Positions 1 to 7,539 of a DNA stretch of 64,000 nt are shown here, piece after piece; positions within the stretch are counted from its first letter, which is position 1, and each line of letters begins with the position of its first letter. Source of the stretch: Chitinophaga sp. GbtcB8 (lineage in GTDB: Bacteria > Bacteroidota > Bacteroidia > Chitinophagales > Chitinophagaceae). The DNA lies in NCBI RefSeq assembly GCF_019091455.1, contig NZ_JAGXJN010000010.1, positions 62,001 to 126,000 of the forward strand. Direction: 5' to 3'. The notes beneath the pieces were generated by a model. It did no database searches. It was given only the letters and a program-made list of their open reading frames with translations, and was not told the origin of the DNA. The translations under genes and the position numbers were made by a program.

Positions 1-87
1 GTCGCCTATTTTCAATACATCTTTTTCTATCAGCTGTTCTATACGGTCTGCTATCTGCAAGTATAAATGCTCCGCGGTTTTTAACAT
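1..87 (-). CDS. MocR/GntR-family regulator, N-terminal fragment (cut by window edge)
   Basis: Only the first 29 codons are in the window; the gene runs off the left edge and stays open to base 1. The peptide (MLKTAEHLYLQIADRIEQL, then IEKDVLKIGD) matches the first helix of a GntR winged helix. It is clearly paralogous to the start of the complete MocR regulator at 651-2078 (MPKTDDFLYQQLADKIELL). It is therefore probably also a GntR-HTH plus aminotransferase-like PLP protein, but the second domain is not visible. It is divergent from the DinB gene at 188, and the shared operator (97-137) starts 10 bases upstream of its ATG, which suggests autoregulation. Confidence 0.75.
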   Translation of the reverse strand, partial: MLKTAEHLYLQIADRIEQLIEKDVLKIGD

Positions 88-96
88 GGCTTAAAG

Positions 97-160
97 ATCT
101 GATCTGGTCAAAATTACTAAAACTGCATCTGTTTTGGCAACCTGCAAACTATTTATTTTG
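97..160 (+). promoter_or_regulatory. MocR-type operator and promoter, copy 1
   Basis: ATCTG at 97, GGTCA at 106-110 and CTGCATCTGTTTTGG at 123-137 recur with the same order and almost the same spacing at 2085 and 5047. The terminal TTTTG (132-136) can serve as the -33 element. TTATTTTG ending at 160 is a near match to the Bacteroidota -7 box, 24 bases further on. The site lies between a divergent MocR gene and the DinB gene. Confidence 0.65.
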
Positions 161-187
161 CAGCCATATCTAACTCCTTTCGCCAAT

Positions 188-649
188 ATGTTTTATCCAT
201 CGTTGCTGGAACGTCTGTTGAACCAGTACCAGGCACTACCGCCTATGTTACCGGCTTTAACGCAGGAGCAGCTGCTGGCGCAGCCTTCGCCCGGCAAATG
301 GTCGGTGCAGGAGCAGGTAGCCCACCTGGTGAGCTATCAGCCAGCATTCCTGAGCAGGGTGTATCGTATCCTGGATACGCAGGACCCGCTGTTTGAGCCG
401 TATGTGGGAGATGATGACCCGGTGTTCCTGTACTGGCGCCGCCAGTCGATGGACACCTTGCTGGAAGAAATGCAAACCGACCGGCAGAAGATCATTCAGC
501 TGCTGCAAAGCCTTTCGGAGGAACAATTACAGCGCGTAGGTGTGCACAAACGGTATGGCCGTTTGAACATACTGCAATGGACAGAGTTCTTCCTGCTGCA
601 TGAAGCGCATCATTTGTTCTCCATTTTTAAGCTGGCGCATGCGCAGTAG
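188..649 (+). CDS. DinB-family protein
   Basis: A 153-residue protein of the DinB/DinB_2 four-helix-bundle superfamily, whose members are metal-dependent thiol transferases or of unknown role. The early PGKWSVQEQVAHLVSY segment and the late FLLHEAHHLFSIF segment carry the usual metal-binding histidines. I chose the ATG at 188 (MFYPSLLERLLNQYQ) because it fits the family start and lies downstream of the -7 box at 153-160; an in-frame TTG at 134 would fall inside the promoter. It is divergent from the truncated MocR gene and nearly touches the convergent regulator that ends at 651. The substrate is not predictable. Confidence 0.8.
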   Translation: MFYPSLLERLLNQYQALPPMLPALTQEQLLAQPSPGKWSVQEQVAHLVSYQPAFLSRVYRILDTQDPLFEPYVGDDDPVFLYWRRQSMDTLLEEMQTDRQKIIQLLQSLSEEQLQRVGVHKRYGRLNILQWTEFFLLHEAHHLFSIFKLAHAQ

Positions 650-650
650 C

Positions 651-2078
651 TTATAACATTTTCCGGATCAGTTTTCCGGTAGTTTGCACGGCCCGGGTCA
701 GGTCTTCGTTCCAGGGCAGTGCAGCGCTGAGGCGCATACAATTCTTATATTTCTGCTGGCTGGTGAACAGGGTGCCTGGCATAATACCAATGTTATGTGC
801 TGCCGCCTGCCGGTGCAGTTCCCAGGTATCTGTTTTTTTATTGCACACTACCCACAGGTTAAAAGACCCTTCCGGGTTGCTGAGCTGTGTATCATCCGGA
901 TAATATTGCTGGATGGCACGGGCCATTTGCTGCGTTTGCAGGGCCAGCGCCCGCCGTAGCTGCTTCAGGTGCAGATCCGGGCGCTGATGCTCCAGGTAGC
1001 TATATACAGCCAGCTGCGGCAGCAGGCCGGTAGAAAAGGTGGTCATAAATTTCAGCTGTTGTACCTGGGTATAATACCTGCCGGGAATTACCCATCCAAG
1101 GCGGTAGCCGGGCGCCAGCCATTTGGAAAAAGAAGAGCAGTGCAGCACTAATCCATCCTTGTCAAAAGTCTTTACAGTAGCGGGCCTTTCGGGTCCATGA
1201 TGCAGCTCTCCAAAAGTATCATCTTCAATTAACGGCACCTGGTATTTGTGCAGCAGCTGCGCCAGCGCTTTTTTGCCGGCAGCAGGTATACAGCTGCCCA
1301 ATGGGTTATTATAATTGCTGATGAACAAACAGGCATTTACCCGCTTTTTACGAAAGGCATCTTCCAGCTTTTCAAGTGATATGCCGCTTACCGGGTCAGT
1401 AGGTATTTCCAGCGCTTTCATGCCCAGGCTTTCAATGGTCATCAGCAATCCAAAAAAAGTAGGGGATTCTATGGCAATGGTATCACCGGCTTTGGCCACT
1501 GCCCGCAAACACAGACTAATGGCTTCCATACAGCCATTGGTGATAATAATGTCCGATGAATTAACGGCCCCCTTCCAGCTTAGCGTACGCCGCGCAATGT
1601 GTTTGCGTAGCGGTTCATAACCATTCAGATCATTATAATGCACAAAGGCCGTTTTATGCGAACGTACTGCATGCAGCAAGGCTTTGTGCAGCTTGTTAAG
1701 CGGGAACAGCTCATTGGCAGGCGCTGCAGCATCCAGGGAAATAAGGCCTTTGTACTGCCGTCCATCATGTATGCGCTGCATCTGCTCATTTACCTTTACC
1801 GTGGTAATAGTAGCCCGGGGTGTAGTAATAGCCGGTAATTGGAGGCGTTGCCGCTGTGTATACTGCACATAATATCCTGAGCGCTCACGGGCAGCTATCC
1901 ATCCCCTTTTTTCAAGCTGTGTATATACCTGTAAAGCGGTGCTGATACTGATATTATGCTCCTGGTGCAGCTCCCGTACAGAGGGGAGTTTATCGCCCGC
2001 TGCATACACACCTTTTTCAATGAGCAGCTCAATTTTATCCGCCAGCTGCTGGTATAAAAAATCATCCGTTTTAGGCAT
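651..2078 (-). CDS. MocR-type transcriptional regulator (GntR HTH + PLP aminotransferase-like domain)
   Basis: A 475-residue PdxR/GabR-like regulator. Residues about 5-75 form a GntR winged helix (LYQQLADKIELLIEKG, then KLPSVRELHQEHNISISTALQVYTQLEKRGW). From about residue 110 it is a fold-type I aminotransferase domain with the PLP-lysine motif SSFSKWLAPGYRLGW and the NYNNPLGS loop. Such proteins usually bind PLP or an amine adduct and act as both autorepressor and activator. I use the ATG at 2078; an upstream TTG at 2099 lies inside the operator. It is divergent from the AhpD-like gene at 2174. The operator at 2085-2125 begins 7 bases upstream of its start, so autoregulation is likely. The effector is unknown. 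Confidence 0.92.
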   Translation of the reverse strand: MPKTDDFLYQQLADKIELLIEKGVYAAGDKLPSVRELHQEHNISISTALQVYTQLEKRGWIAARERSGYYVQYTQRQRLQLPAITTPRATITTVKVNEQMQRIHDGRQYKGLISLDAAAPANELFPLNKLHKALLHAVRSHKTAFVHYNDLNGYEPLRKHIARRTLSWKGAVNSSDIIITNGCMEAISLCLRAVAKAGDTIAIESPTFFGLLMTIESLGMKALEIPTDPVSGISLEKLEDAFRKKRVNACLFISNYNNPLGSCIPAAGKKALAQLLHKYQVPLIEDDTFGELHHGPERPATVKTFDKDGLVLHCSSFSKWLAPGYRLGWVIPGRYYTQVQQLKFMTTFSTGLLPQLAVYSYLEHQRPDLHLKQLRRALALQTQQMARAIQQYYPDDTQLSNPEGSFNLWVVCNKKTDTWELHRQAAAHNIGIMPGTLFTSQQKYKNCMRLSAALPWNEDLTRAVQTTGKLIRKML

Positions 2079-2084
2079 AACTCT

Positions 2085-2149
2085 ATCTGTTATGGTCAAA
2101 AATAATAAATTCTGTATCTGTTTTGGTGAGCGGTATTGCTGTTATTTTG
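2085..2149 (+). promoter_or_regulatory. MocR-type operator and promoter, copy 2
   Basis: ATCTG at 2085, GGTCA at 2094-2098 and CTGTATCTGTTTTGG at 2112-2126. The distance between the two blocks is one base longer than in copies 1 and 3. TTTTG at 2121-2125 and TTATTTTG at 2142-2149 end exactly 24 bases apart, as in copy 1. It lies between the MocR gene and the AhpD-like gene. Confidence 0.7.
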
Positions 2150-2173
2150 TATCCGCATCAAACCTGAAAGCAG

Positions 2174-2617
2174 ATGAAAACAAGAATGCATTGGAAAGAA
2201 GTAGACCCCGAAGCCTACAAAGCAATGAGCGCTTTAGAAACGTATGTGCGCAACAGCAGCCTGGATAAAAAGCTGATGGACCTGGTTAAAGTGCGCGCTT
2301 CCCAGAGCAATGGCTGCGCCTTTTGCCTGGATATGCATGCCTTTGAGGCCCGCAAAATAGGAGAAACAGAACAGCGCCTGTACACGCTGGCCGGCTGGAG
2401 GGATGCCCCCTTTTTTACCCCGCAGGAGCGGGCTGCTTTAGCGCTTACAGAAGCAGTTACCCTGGTATCTGCCACGCATGTGCCGGATGATGTTTATAAT
2501 GAGGCCGCTCAGCATTTTTCAGAAAAAGAGCTTGTGCAGCTTATCCTGTTAATTGTAACCATTAATGGCTGGAACCGTATTGTTATTTCAACACGAACAC
2601 TTCCACAGCTACGCTAA
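2174..2617 (+). CDS. Carboxymuconolactone decarboxylase / AhpD-like protein
   Basis: A 147-residue all-helical protein of the CMD/AhpD superfamily. The redox motif NGCAFCLDMH gives C48-x-x-C51 with H55, as in AhpD-like peroxidase-coupled or alkylhydroperoxide-reducing members. The flanking pattern LVKVRASQSNGC...ARKIGETEQR is typical of family members often found beside MocR or RNA polymerase sigma genes. It is transcribed divergently from the MocR regulator, and its promoter contains operator copy 2, so it is the most likely direct target of that regulator. Its electron donor and substrate cannot be told from sequence. Confidence 0.9.
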   Translation: MKTRMHWKEVDPEAYKAMSALETYVRNSSLDKKLMDLVKVRASQSNGCAFCLDMHAFEARKIGETEQRLYTLAGWRDAPFFTPQERAALALTEAVTLVSATHVPDDVYNEAAQHFSEKELVQLILLIVTINGWNRIVISTRTLPQLR

Positions 2618-2626
2618 CTAATAATA

Positions 2627-2786
2627 AAGAATGAATAATTAATAGACGCTGGGCATGTGCTTCAAGTGAATAACCGGCCTTCATGATTAATAATCATATC
2701 TAATGAACAACAGTCTTCATTATTAATAGTCATGGGGCTGGTGCTTCAGGCGAACAACCGGCCTCCGGTATTAATTATTCATTCTT
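2627..2786. repeat. Palindromic intergenic element
   Basis: A 17-base perfect inverted repeat (AAGAATGAATAATTAAT at 2627-2643, complement at 2770-2786) encloses two imperfect direct copies of a roughly 30-base unit. The copies begin GGGCATGTGCTTCAAGTGAA at 2650 and GGGGCTGGTGCTTCAGGCGA at about 2734. The palindrome ATGATTAATAATCAT sits at 2682-2696. It has no coding capacity. It fills most of the 230-base gap before the ArsR-Ada gene and resembles a miniature mobile or REP-like element. Confidence 0.6.
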
Positions 2787-2792
2787 AATTAT

Positions 2793-2846
2793 TTTTTGTG
2801 CAATTAAAAAGTTGCACTATTTTCGTGCAACTTAAATGTTGCGCAA
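2793..2846 (+). promoter_or_regulatory. Promoter with four-half-site operator of the ArsR-Ada operon
   Basis: Alternating half-sites GTGCAA (2798), TTGCAC (2812), GTGCAA (2825) and TTGCGC (2839) start 14, 13 and 14 bases apart. The central pair forms a 9-base perfect inverted repeat (AAGTTGCAC 2809-2817, complement 2825-2833). TTTTG (2794-2798) and TATTTTCG (2818-2825) fit the -33 and -7 boxes, so a repressor bound here would cover the promoter. The last half-site abuts the start codon at 2847. Confidence 0.65.
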
Positions 2847-3377
2847 ATGGATGAGCTGTTTAAAGGGCTCGCTGATCCGGTACGCAGGCAAATACTGGAG
2901 CTGTTGTTACAGCAGCCGCTGAATGTGAACCAGATCAACGAGCATTTTAGTGATATTAGCCGGCAGGCCGTTTCCAAACATGTAAGTGTGCTGGAAGACT
3001 GCGGCTGGATAAGGATCTACCAGGCCGGCAGGGAACGTTATGGTTACCTGAATAAAACGGCTTTTTACCAGCTGAAAGACTGGCTGCAGGACTACCTGAA
3101 CCTGGACCAGCGTTCCCTTAAAAACGATCATGGCGTATTCCTGGAACGTACTACCTACAAGAAAGGTTCCCCGCTAACTTATCCTGTAATGCTGCAGGCC
3201 ATGCTCAGCAAGGATAAGGATTTTGATACCCTCTTCTACAACGCCGTAAAAACCACCGGCATTTTCTGCAAACCATCCTGCTCCGCTAATCCGCGGCCAG
3301 ACAATGTTATTTTTTATGCTAACCGCGATGAAGCCCTGAAGAATGGCTTCCGCGCCTGTAAGCGTTGTAAACCATAA
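2847..3377 (+). CDS. ArsR-family repressor fused to Ada methyl-acceptor zinc domain
   Basis: A 176-residue two-domain protein. Residues 1-95 are an ArsR/SmtB-type winged helix (MDELFKGLADPVRRQILELL; recognition region ISRQAVSKHVSVLE) without the arsenic-binding ELCVCDL motif. Residues about 110-176 match the N-terminal methylphosphotriester-accepting domain of Ada: TTGIFCKPSC...FRACKRCKP with all four zinc cysteines (C141, C145, C171, C174), C141 matching the methylated cysteine of E. coli Ada. In Ada this domain precedes an AraC HTH; here it follows an ArsR HTH. The next two genes are an alkylbase glycosylase and Ogt. The inferred role is an alkylation-responsive regulator acting at 2798-2846. 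Domains are certain; the mechanism is inference. Confidence 0.9.
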   Translation: MDELFKGLADPVRRQILELLLQQPLNVNQINEHFSDISRQAVSKHVSVLEDCGWIRIYQAGRERYGYLNKTAFYQLKDWLQDYLNLDQRSLKNDHGVFLERTTYKKGSPLTYPVMLQAMLSKDKDFDTLFYNAVKTTGIFCKPSCSANPRPDNVIFYANRDEALKNGFRACKRCKP

Positions 3378-3381
3378 GCAC

Positions 3382-4278
3382 ATGATCACAGTACCTATAT
3401 TACATCCTGAACAATTTTCCTTTGCGGAGTGCCTGGTATTTCTCAGCCGCTCTGACCGGGAGTGCCTGCACTTTGTGAAAGACGGTTACCTGCAGCGTAT
3501 GATCGTGCAGGATGGCGCCCCGCTGCTGCTGAAGATCCGCGAAGCAGCCGATAAAAAAGCGCTGGAAGTACAGGTAGCCAATCCATGGGAGGTAGCGGTG
3601 AATGAAGCTAACATCCGCCAATTCGTTACGCATTGGCTGCACCTGGATGCTGATATGCAGTCCTTTTACAACTTTGCCGCGCAGGATGAGGTATTAGCGC
3701 CGCTGGTGCAGCGTTACCCCGGCTTGCGCCTCATTGGTATACCGGACTTGTTTGAAGCTATTACATGGACTATTACCGGGCAGCAGATCAGCTTACCATT
3801 TGCCTATACATTACGCCGCCGTTTTATACAGGCCTTTGGTTACCATGCACAGGTAGAGGAAGCAGATCATTACACTTACCCGCATCCTGCGGTGGTGGCC
3901 GGCTTACAGCCGGATGACCTGATCCCCATGCAGTTCTCGCGCAGTAAGGCCCATTATATTATTGGCATAGCAGCGGCCATGACAGAGGGGCGGTTAACAG
4001 CAGCACAGCTGCAGCAAATGGAATATACCGCTGCCAGGGAATACCTGCTGCAATGGAAAGGCATCGGCAACTGGTCTGCTAACTATGTGTTAATGAAGTA
4101 CAGCCGTTTCCCGGAAGCATTACCGCTGGAAGATGCAGGCCTGCACAACGCCCTGCGCCGCCAGCTACAGCTACCGGCCAAACCTTCCCTGGTAGCAGTA
4201 AAAGACTACACCGCCCATTGGCAGCAGCATGCAGCTTATGCCACCTTTTATTTGTGGAGAAGCTTATCCAGCGAGTAA
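3382..4278 (+). CDS. DNA-3-methyladenine glycosylase II-type (AlkA-like HhH-GPD)
   Basis: A 298-residue base-excision glycosylase. An AlkA N-terminal-like domain (about 1-110) precedes the HhH-GPD fold: ITGQQISLPFA, the helix-hairpin-helix WKGIGNWSANYVLMK (225-239), and the catalytic aspartate D251 in LPLEDAGL. It should remove N3-alkyl purines from DNA. I chose the ATG at 3382, four bases after the stop of the ArsR-Ada gene; an upstream in-frame ATG at 3343 overlaps that gene and adds no conserved residues. It is the second gene of a three-gene alkylation-repair operon. Confidence 0.9.
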   Translation: MITVPILHPEQFSFAECLVFLSRSDRECLHFVKDGYLQRMIVQDGAPLLLKIREAADKKALEVQVANPWEVAVNEANIRQFVTHWLHLDADMQSFYNFAAQDEVLAPLVQRYPGLRLIGIPDLFEAITWTITGQQISLPFAYTLRRRFIQAFGYHAQVEEADHYTYPHPAVVAGLQPDDLIPMQFSRSKAHYIIGIAAAMTEGRLTAAQLQQMEYTAAREYLLQWKGIGNWSANYVLMKYSRFPEALPLEDAGLHNALRRQLQLPAKPSLVAVKDYTAHWQQHAAYATFYLWRSLSSE

Positions 4279-4328
4279 GTCTTCGTTGCATTCAATTCGC
4301 ACTTCGTAATTGAAAATTCGTAATTGTC

Positions 4329-4814
4329 ATGGATCTCTACCACCACACCTATCAATCACCCATCGGCCCACTGGGCCTCACGGGAAATGATGACCACATC
4401 ACCGGGATCATTTTTGATCCGCGCACGCTGGTCACTATGCAATCTTTGCCGGATATTTTCCTGCAGTGCATGGCGGAGCTGGATGCATATTTTGCCGGCA
4501 GCAGCCGTACTTTCAGCTTTAACATGCAGCAAAGCGGTACAGATTTTCAGCAAACGGTATGGCAACAGCTGTTAGCCATCCCTTACGGTAATACCATCTC
4601 CTATTTACAGCTGGCTAAACGGATCAACAATCCTAAAAGCATTCGTGCCGTAGGCACTGCCAATGGCAGCAACCATTTGCCGATTGTGGTGCCCTGCCAT
4701 CGCGTAATTGGCAGCAATGGTTCACTTACAGGTTTTGGCGGCGGTATCTGGCGTAAAAAGTGGCTGCTGGAGCATGAATGGAAGCATAAGTATGGTACAC
4801 AGGAATTGTTTTAA
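4329..4814 (+). CDS. ogt: Methylated-DNA--protein-cysteine S-methyltransferase
   Basis: A 161-residue O6-alkylguanine-DNA alkyltransferase. The active-site motif IVVPCHRVIGSNG places the acceptor cysteine at C123. The upstream segment FQQTVWQQLLAIPYGNTISY and downstream LTGFGGGIWRKKWLLEHE are the other family signatures. It corresponds to the C-terminal half of E. coli Ada, present here as a separate gene. It follows the glycosylase by 50 bases that include AATTCGTAATT-type repeats, probably in the same operon. The stop at 4812-4814 is followed by 24 further in-frame sense codons, which I do not count as coding. Confidence 0.95.
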   Translation: MDLYHHTYQSPIGPLGLTGNDDHITGIIFDPRTLVTMQSLPDIFLQCMAELDAYFAGSSRTFSFNMQQSGTDFQQTVWQQLLAIPYGNTISYLQLAKRINNPKSIRAVGTANGSNHLPIVVPCHRVIGSNGSLTGFGGGIWRKKWLLEHEWKHKYGTQELF

Positions 4815-5148
4815 CCGGATAAGGTCCATTCGTTTGATGATCCCGCCCCGTATCTGTACCGTGGCAGTTTTAAAGAAAGCCTGTTATAAGTGATATGCCT
4901 GTACGATTAATTTAAGACCATCTGATCTGGTTGTTTGTTTTTGCAATTTCTTTTTATGTATGCAGGTCCGCTTGTTATTGGTCAATAACAGCAGGGATAC
5001 GGATAATTGCCCCCGACCGCAGATCACGAAAGTTGGTTCAACAGCTATCTGATCTGGTCAATTTTTACAGAACTGCATCTGTTTTAGATAAGTTTTTTGT
5101 ATCAATTTTGCTGTCTCAACCGTTACAGTTATTCTAAACGTTAGTAAG
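4815..5148. other. Intergenic region (334 bases)
   Basis: It holds no convincing gene. A partial operator-like sequence, ATCTGATCTGGTT, lies at 4920-4932, and the complete third operator copy at 5047-5087. No MocR gene adjoins it, unlike the other two copies. Confidence 0.6.
5047..5110 (+). promoter_or_regulatory. MocR-type operator and promoter, copy 3
   Basis: ATCTG at 5047, GGTCA at 5056-5060 and CTGCATCTGTTTTAG at 5073-5087, spaced exactly as in copy 1. The candidate -7 CAATTTTG ends at 5110, again 24 bases after the equivalent of the -33 G (here A, 5086). It sits upstream of the PLP decarboxylase operon and would have to be controlled in trans. Confidence 0.65.
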
Positions 5149-6609
5149 ATGAACGCGCAATTAGAACAGGATCTGGCGCAATTGAATGACCTATTGTCAG
5201 CAACGCAAACATTTAGTACACACTTCTTATCCAACATAGAAGAGCTGCCCGCCAGTAAGTACATGCCACCGCCAGGCAATGTTACTTTATTACCCGAACA
5301 GGGCATAGGGGCTATGGCAGCCTTACAGCAATTCCAGAAGCAATACGGTCCGTACCTGGCAGCAGGTGCCGGACCGCGCTACTGGGGTTTTGTAACCGGT
5401 GGCGTAACGCCTGCCGCCTTAGCTGGCGACTGGGTGGCTTCCGCCATTGATATGAATGCAGCCGACAAAGGCGGAGCTGCCTTTAATATTGAAATAGCCA
5501 CCATACAAATGCTCCGCCAGTTATTTGGGTTGCCGGATGATTTTGAAGGCAGCTTTGTATCCGGCGCTACTATGTCAAACTTTGCGGGGCTGGCTGTGGC
5601 AAGGCAATGGCTGGGAGAACAGCAGGGAGTAGATGTAGGGCAGCAGGGCATAGGCGCCTTACAGGAGCCAAAAGTGCTTGCCTGCACACCGCATTCCAGT
5701 GTGGCTAAAAGCCTTTCTATGCTGGGTTTTGGCAGGGATGCGCTGGTAAAGATACCTGCCCTGCCCCAACGGGAAGCGGTAGATGTAGATGCGCTGGAGG
5801 CCTGGCTGCAGCAGCACAAAGGCCGGCCGGTGATCTTTGTTGCCAGCGCAGGCACCGTAAATACAACTGACTTTGATGATCTTGCTGCGCTGGCACGTTT
5901 AAAACAGCAATATAATTTCTGGTTACATGTGGATGCTGCTTTTGGCGGGTTTGCCGCCTGCAGCCCGCAGCACCGGTTTTGGGTAAAAGGCTGGGAAGCG
6001 GCAGACAGCATTACCATTGACGCGCATAAATGGATGAACGTACCTTATGATGCCGCCATGATCTTCTGCAGGCATCCTTCATTACAGGCCGCCGTGTTCA
6101 AGAACGTAGGCGCTGCTTACTTAGGCGATCCTGCAAAAGATTTTAACTTCATTCATCATGTACCGGAAAACTCGCGCCGCCTGCGGGCCTTACCAGCCTG
6201 GTACTCGCTGCAGGCTTATGGTGCAAAAGGCTACCAGGATATAGTAGAAGCCAATATACAGCAGGCGAATTTACTGGGATCGCTGATTTCAGACAGCCCG
6301 TACTTCCGCTTGCTGGCGCCGGTGAAGCTGAGCGTGGTTTGTTTTACACTTAGCAAACCTTTAAACGAGCTGGATGAAGCCACTGCCCGTTTCCTGGAAA
6401 TATTGGCTGAGCGTGGCGTAGTCTTTATGACGCCTACGGTATACCTGCACACACCGGCCATCCGCGCAGCGCTGGTGAACTGGCGTACTACGGAGCAGGA
6501 TGTACGCACAGTATTTAAGGAAATGGAAGAAATAGCACAAAGCTTAAAGCCCAAAGCAGCAACCAAAGAAAAACCGCTGTTAGACAAGCTACTAGGCTTT
6601 TTGCTTTAA
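5149..6609 (+). CDS. Group II pyridoxal-phosphate-dependent decarboxylase
   Basis: A 486-residue fold-type I PLP enzyme of the aromatic amino acid, glutamate and 2,4-diaminobutyrate decarboxylase group. VSGATMSNFAGL, the cofactor aspartate in HVDAAFGGFAA, and the Schiff-base lysine K294 in IDAHKWMNVPYD are all present. The last 20 or so residues are a lysine-rich tail. It begins an apparent operon with an EamA exporter 12 bases downstream and a DinB gene overlapping that. Its promoter has the same operator as the two MocR-linked promoters. A MocR regulator controlling a PLP decarboxylase and an exporter is biochemically coherent, for example amine or amino acid disposal. The substrate is not determinable. 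Confidence 0.92.
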   Translation: MNAQLEQDLAQLNDLLSATQTFSTHFLSNIEELPASKYMPPPGNVTLLPEQGIGAMAALQQFQKQYGPYLAAGAGPRYWGFVTGGVTPAALAGDWVASAIDMNAADKGGAAFNIEIATIQMLRQLFGLPDDFEGSFVSGATMSNFAGLAVARQWLGEQQGVDVGQQGIGALQEPKVLACTPHSSVAKSLSMLGFGRDALVKIPALPQREAVDVDALEAWLQQHKGRPVIFVASAGTVNTTDFDDLAALARLKQQYNFWLHVDAAFGGFAACSPQHRFWVKGWEAADSITIDAHKWMNVPYDAAMIFCRHPSLQAAVFKNVGAAYLGDPAKDFNFIHHVPENSRRLRALPAWYSLQAYGAKGYQDIVEANIQQANLLGSLISDSPYFRLLAPVKLSVVCFTLSKPLNELDEATARFLEILAERGVVFMTPTVYLHTPAIRAALVNWRTTEQDVRTVFKEMEEIAQSLKPKAATKEKPLLDKLLGFLL

Positions 6610-6621
6610 ACCGCTATAAGA

Positions 6622-7539
6622 ATGACACAATCCAAACATACAAAAGCTTACCTGGCGCTGGTCATAGTAAGCATTTTCTGGGGCACTACTTACCTGGCTT
6701 CCAGGATAGGAGTGCGGCATATGCACGGGCTTATGCTATCAGGCCTGCGGCAAAGCGTGGCAGGTGTGCTGTTAGTTAGCTTCTTTTTACTGAAAGGGTA
6801 TAAGCTGCCGGGTAAGGCCGTATTATCGCGCTTGTTTATTATTGGTATGATGATGTTGGTAGGCGCCAACGGCCTGCTTACCTGGGCCATGAAATACATA
6901 CCCAGTGGGCTGGGCGCCATTATTGCCGCCACTGTACCTATCTGGATGACCATCTTCAGCTTTTTCCTGGTGCAGCAAAAGAACCGGGTATCGCCCCTGT
7001 TAATTGCCGGTATGGTCATTGGTTTTATTGGCGTGGCAGGCATTTTTTCCGATTACCTGGGAGATCTGATGAACCCTGATTTCCGCTTTGGTATTATCCT
7101 GGTGCTTATCAGCTGTTTGTCGTGGTCCATGGGTTCTGTGCTCACCGCCAAGTGGGCGCTGGAGGTGAATTACCTGTACGGCGCAGGGTTTGAAATGTTA
7201 TTCAGCGGCATTGTAATGCTGGTAATAACCCTGGTCACCGGCGAGTTCCGCCATGCGGAGTTTACCGGCGAATTATGGGGCAGCCTGTTATACCTGATCT
7301 TCTTCGGGTCTATATTAGGATACTCCGCTTACGTATACACGCTCAATAACCTGCCTCCATCCCTGGCATCCGTATATGCTTACATAAACCCGATAGTAGC
7401 AGTGCTGCTGGGGTGGATGATCTTAAATGAACAATTAAACTGGATCACTGCTTTATCATGCCTGGTAACATTAACCGGGGTGTATATGGTGAATACAGCC
7501 GTAAATAAAAGCAAAGAACAACGCTATGAGCTCAGTTGA
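6622..7539 (+). CDS. EamA/DMT-family transporter
   Basis: A 305-residue integral membrane protein with ten predicted hydrophobic segments in two EamA repeats. Family features include the N-terminal IFWGTTYLASRIGV, AMKYIPSGLGAIIAATVPIWMT at the end of repeat one, and PPSLASVYAYINPIVAVLLG in repeat two. DMT carriers commonly export amino acids or metabolites. It lies 12 bases after the decarboxylase and overlaps the DinB start by 14 bases, so the three are probably co-transcribed. Export of the decarboxylase substrate or product is an inference from context only. Confidence 0.9.
   Translation: MTQSKHTKAYLALVIVSIFWGTTYLASRIGVRHMHGLMLSGLRQSVAGVLLVSFFLLKGYKLPGKAVLSRLFIIGMMMLVGANGLLTWAMKYIPSGLGAIIAATVPIWMTIFSFFLVQQKNRVSPLLIAGMVIGFIGVAGIFSDYLGDLMNPDFRFGIILVLISCLSWSMGSVLTAKWALEVNYLYGAGFEMLFSGIVMLVITLVTGEFRHAEFTGELWGSLLYLIFFGSILGYSAYVYTLNNLPPSLASVYAYINPIVAVLLGWMILNEQLNWITALSCLVTLTGVYMVNTAVNKSKEQRYELS

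Noticed and set aside
2847..3377. Frameshift or assembly artefact joining separate ArsR and Ada genes
   Set aside because: The single frame is continuous with a sensible linker and no internal start or stop; both domains are intact and the neighbours are alkylation-repair genes.
4815..4886. 24 in-frame sense codons after the ogt stop (ending KESLL)
   Set aside because: Too short to judge; Ogt is already full length at 4814, and no recoding signal is visible.
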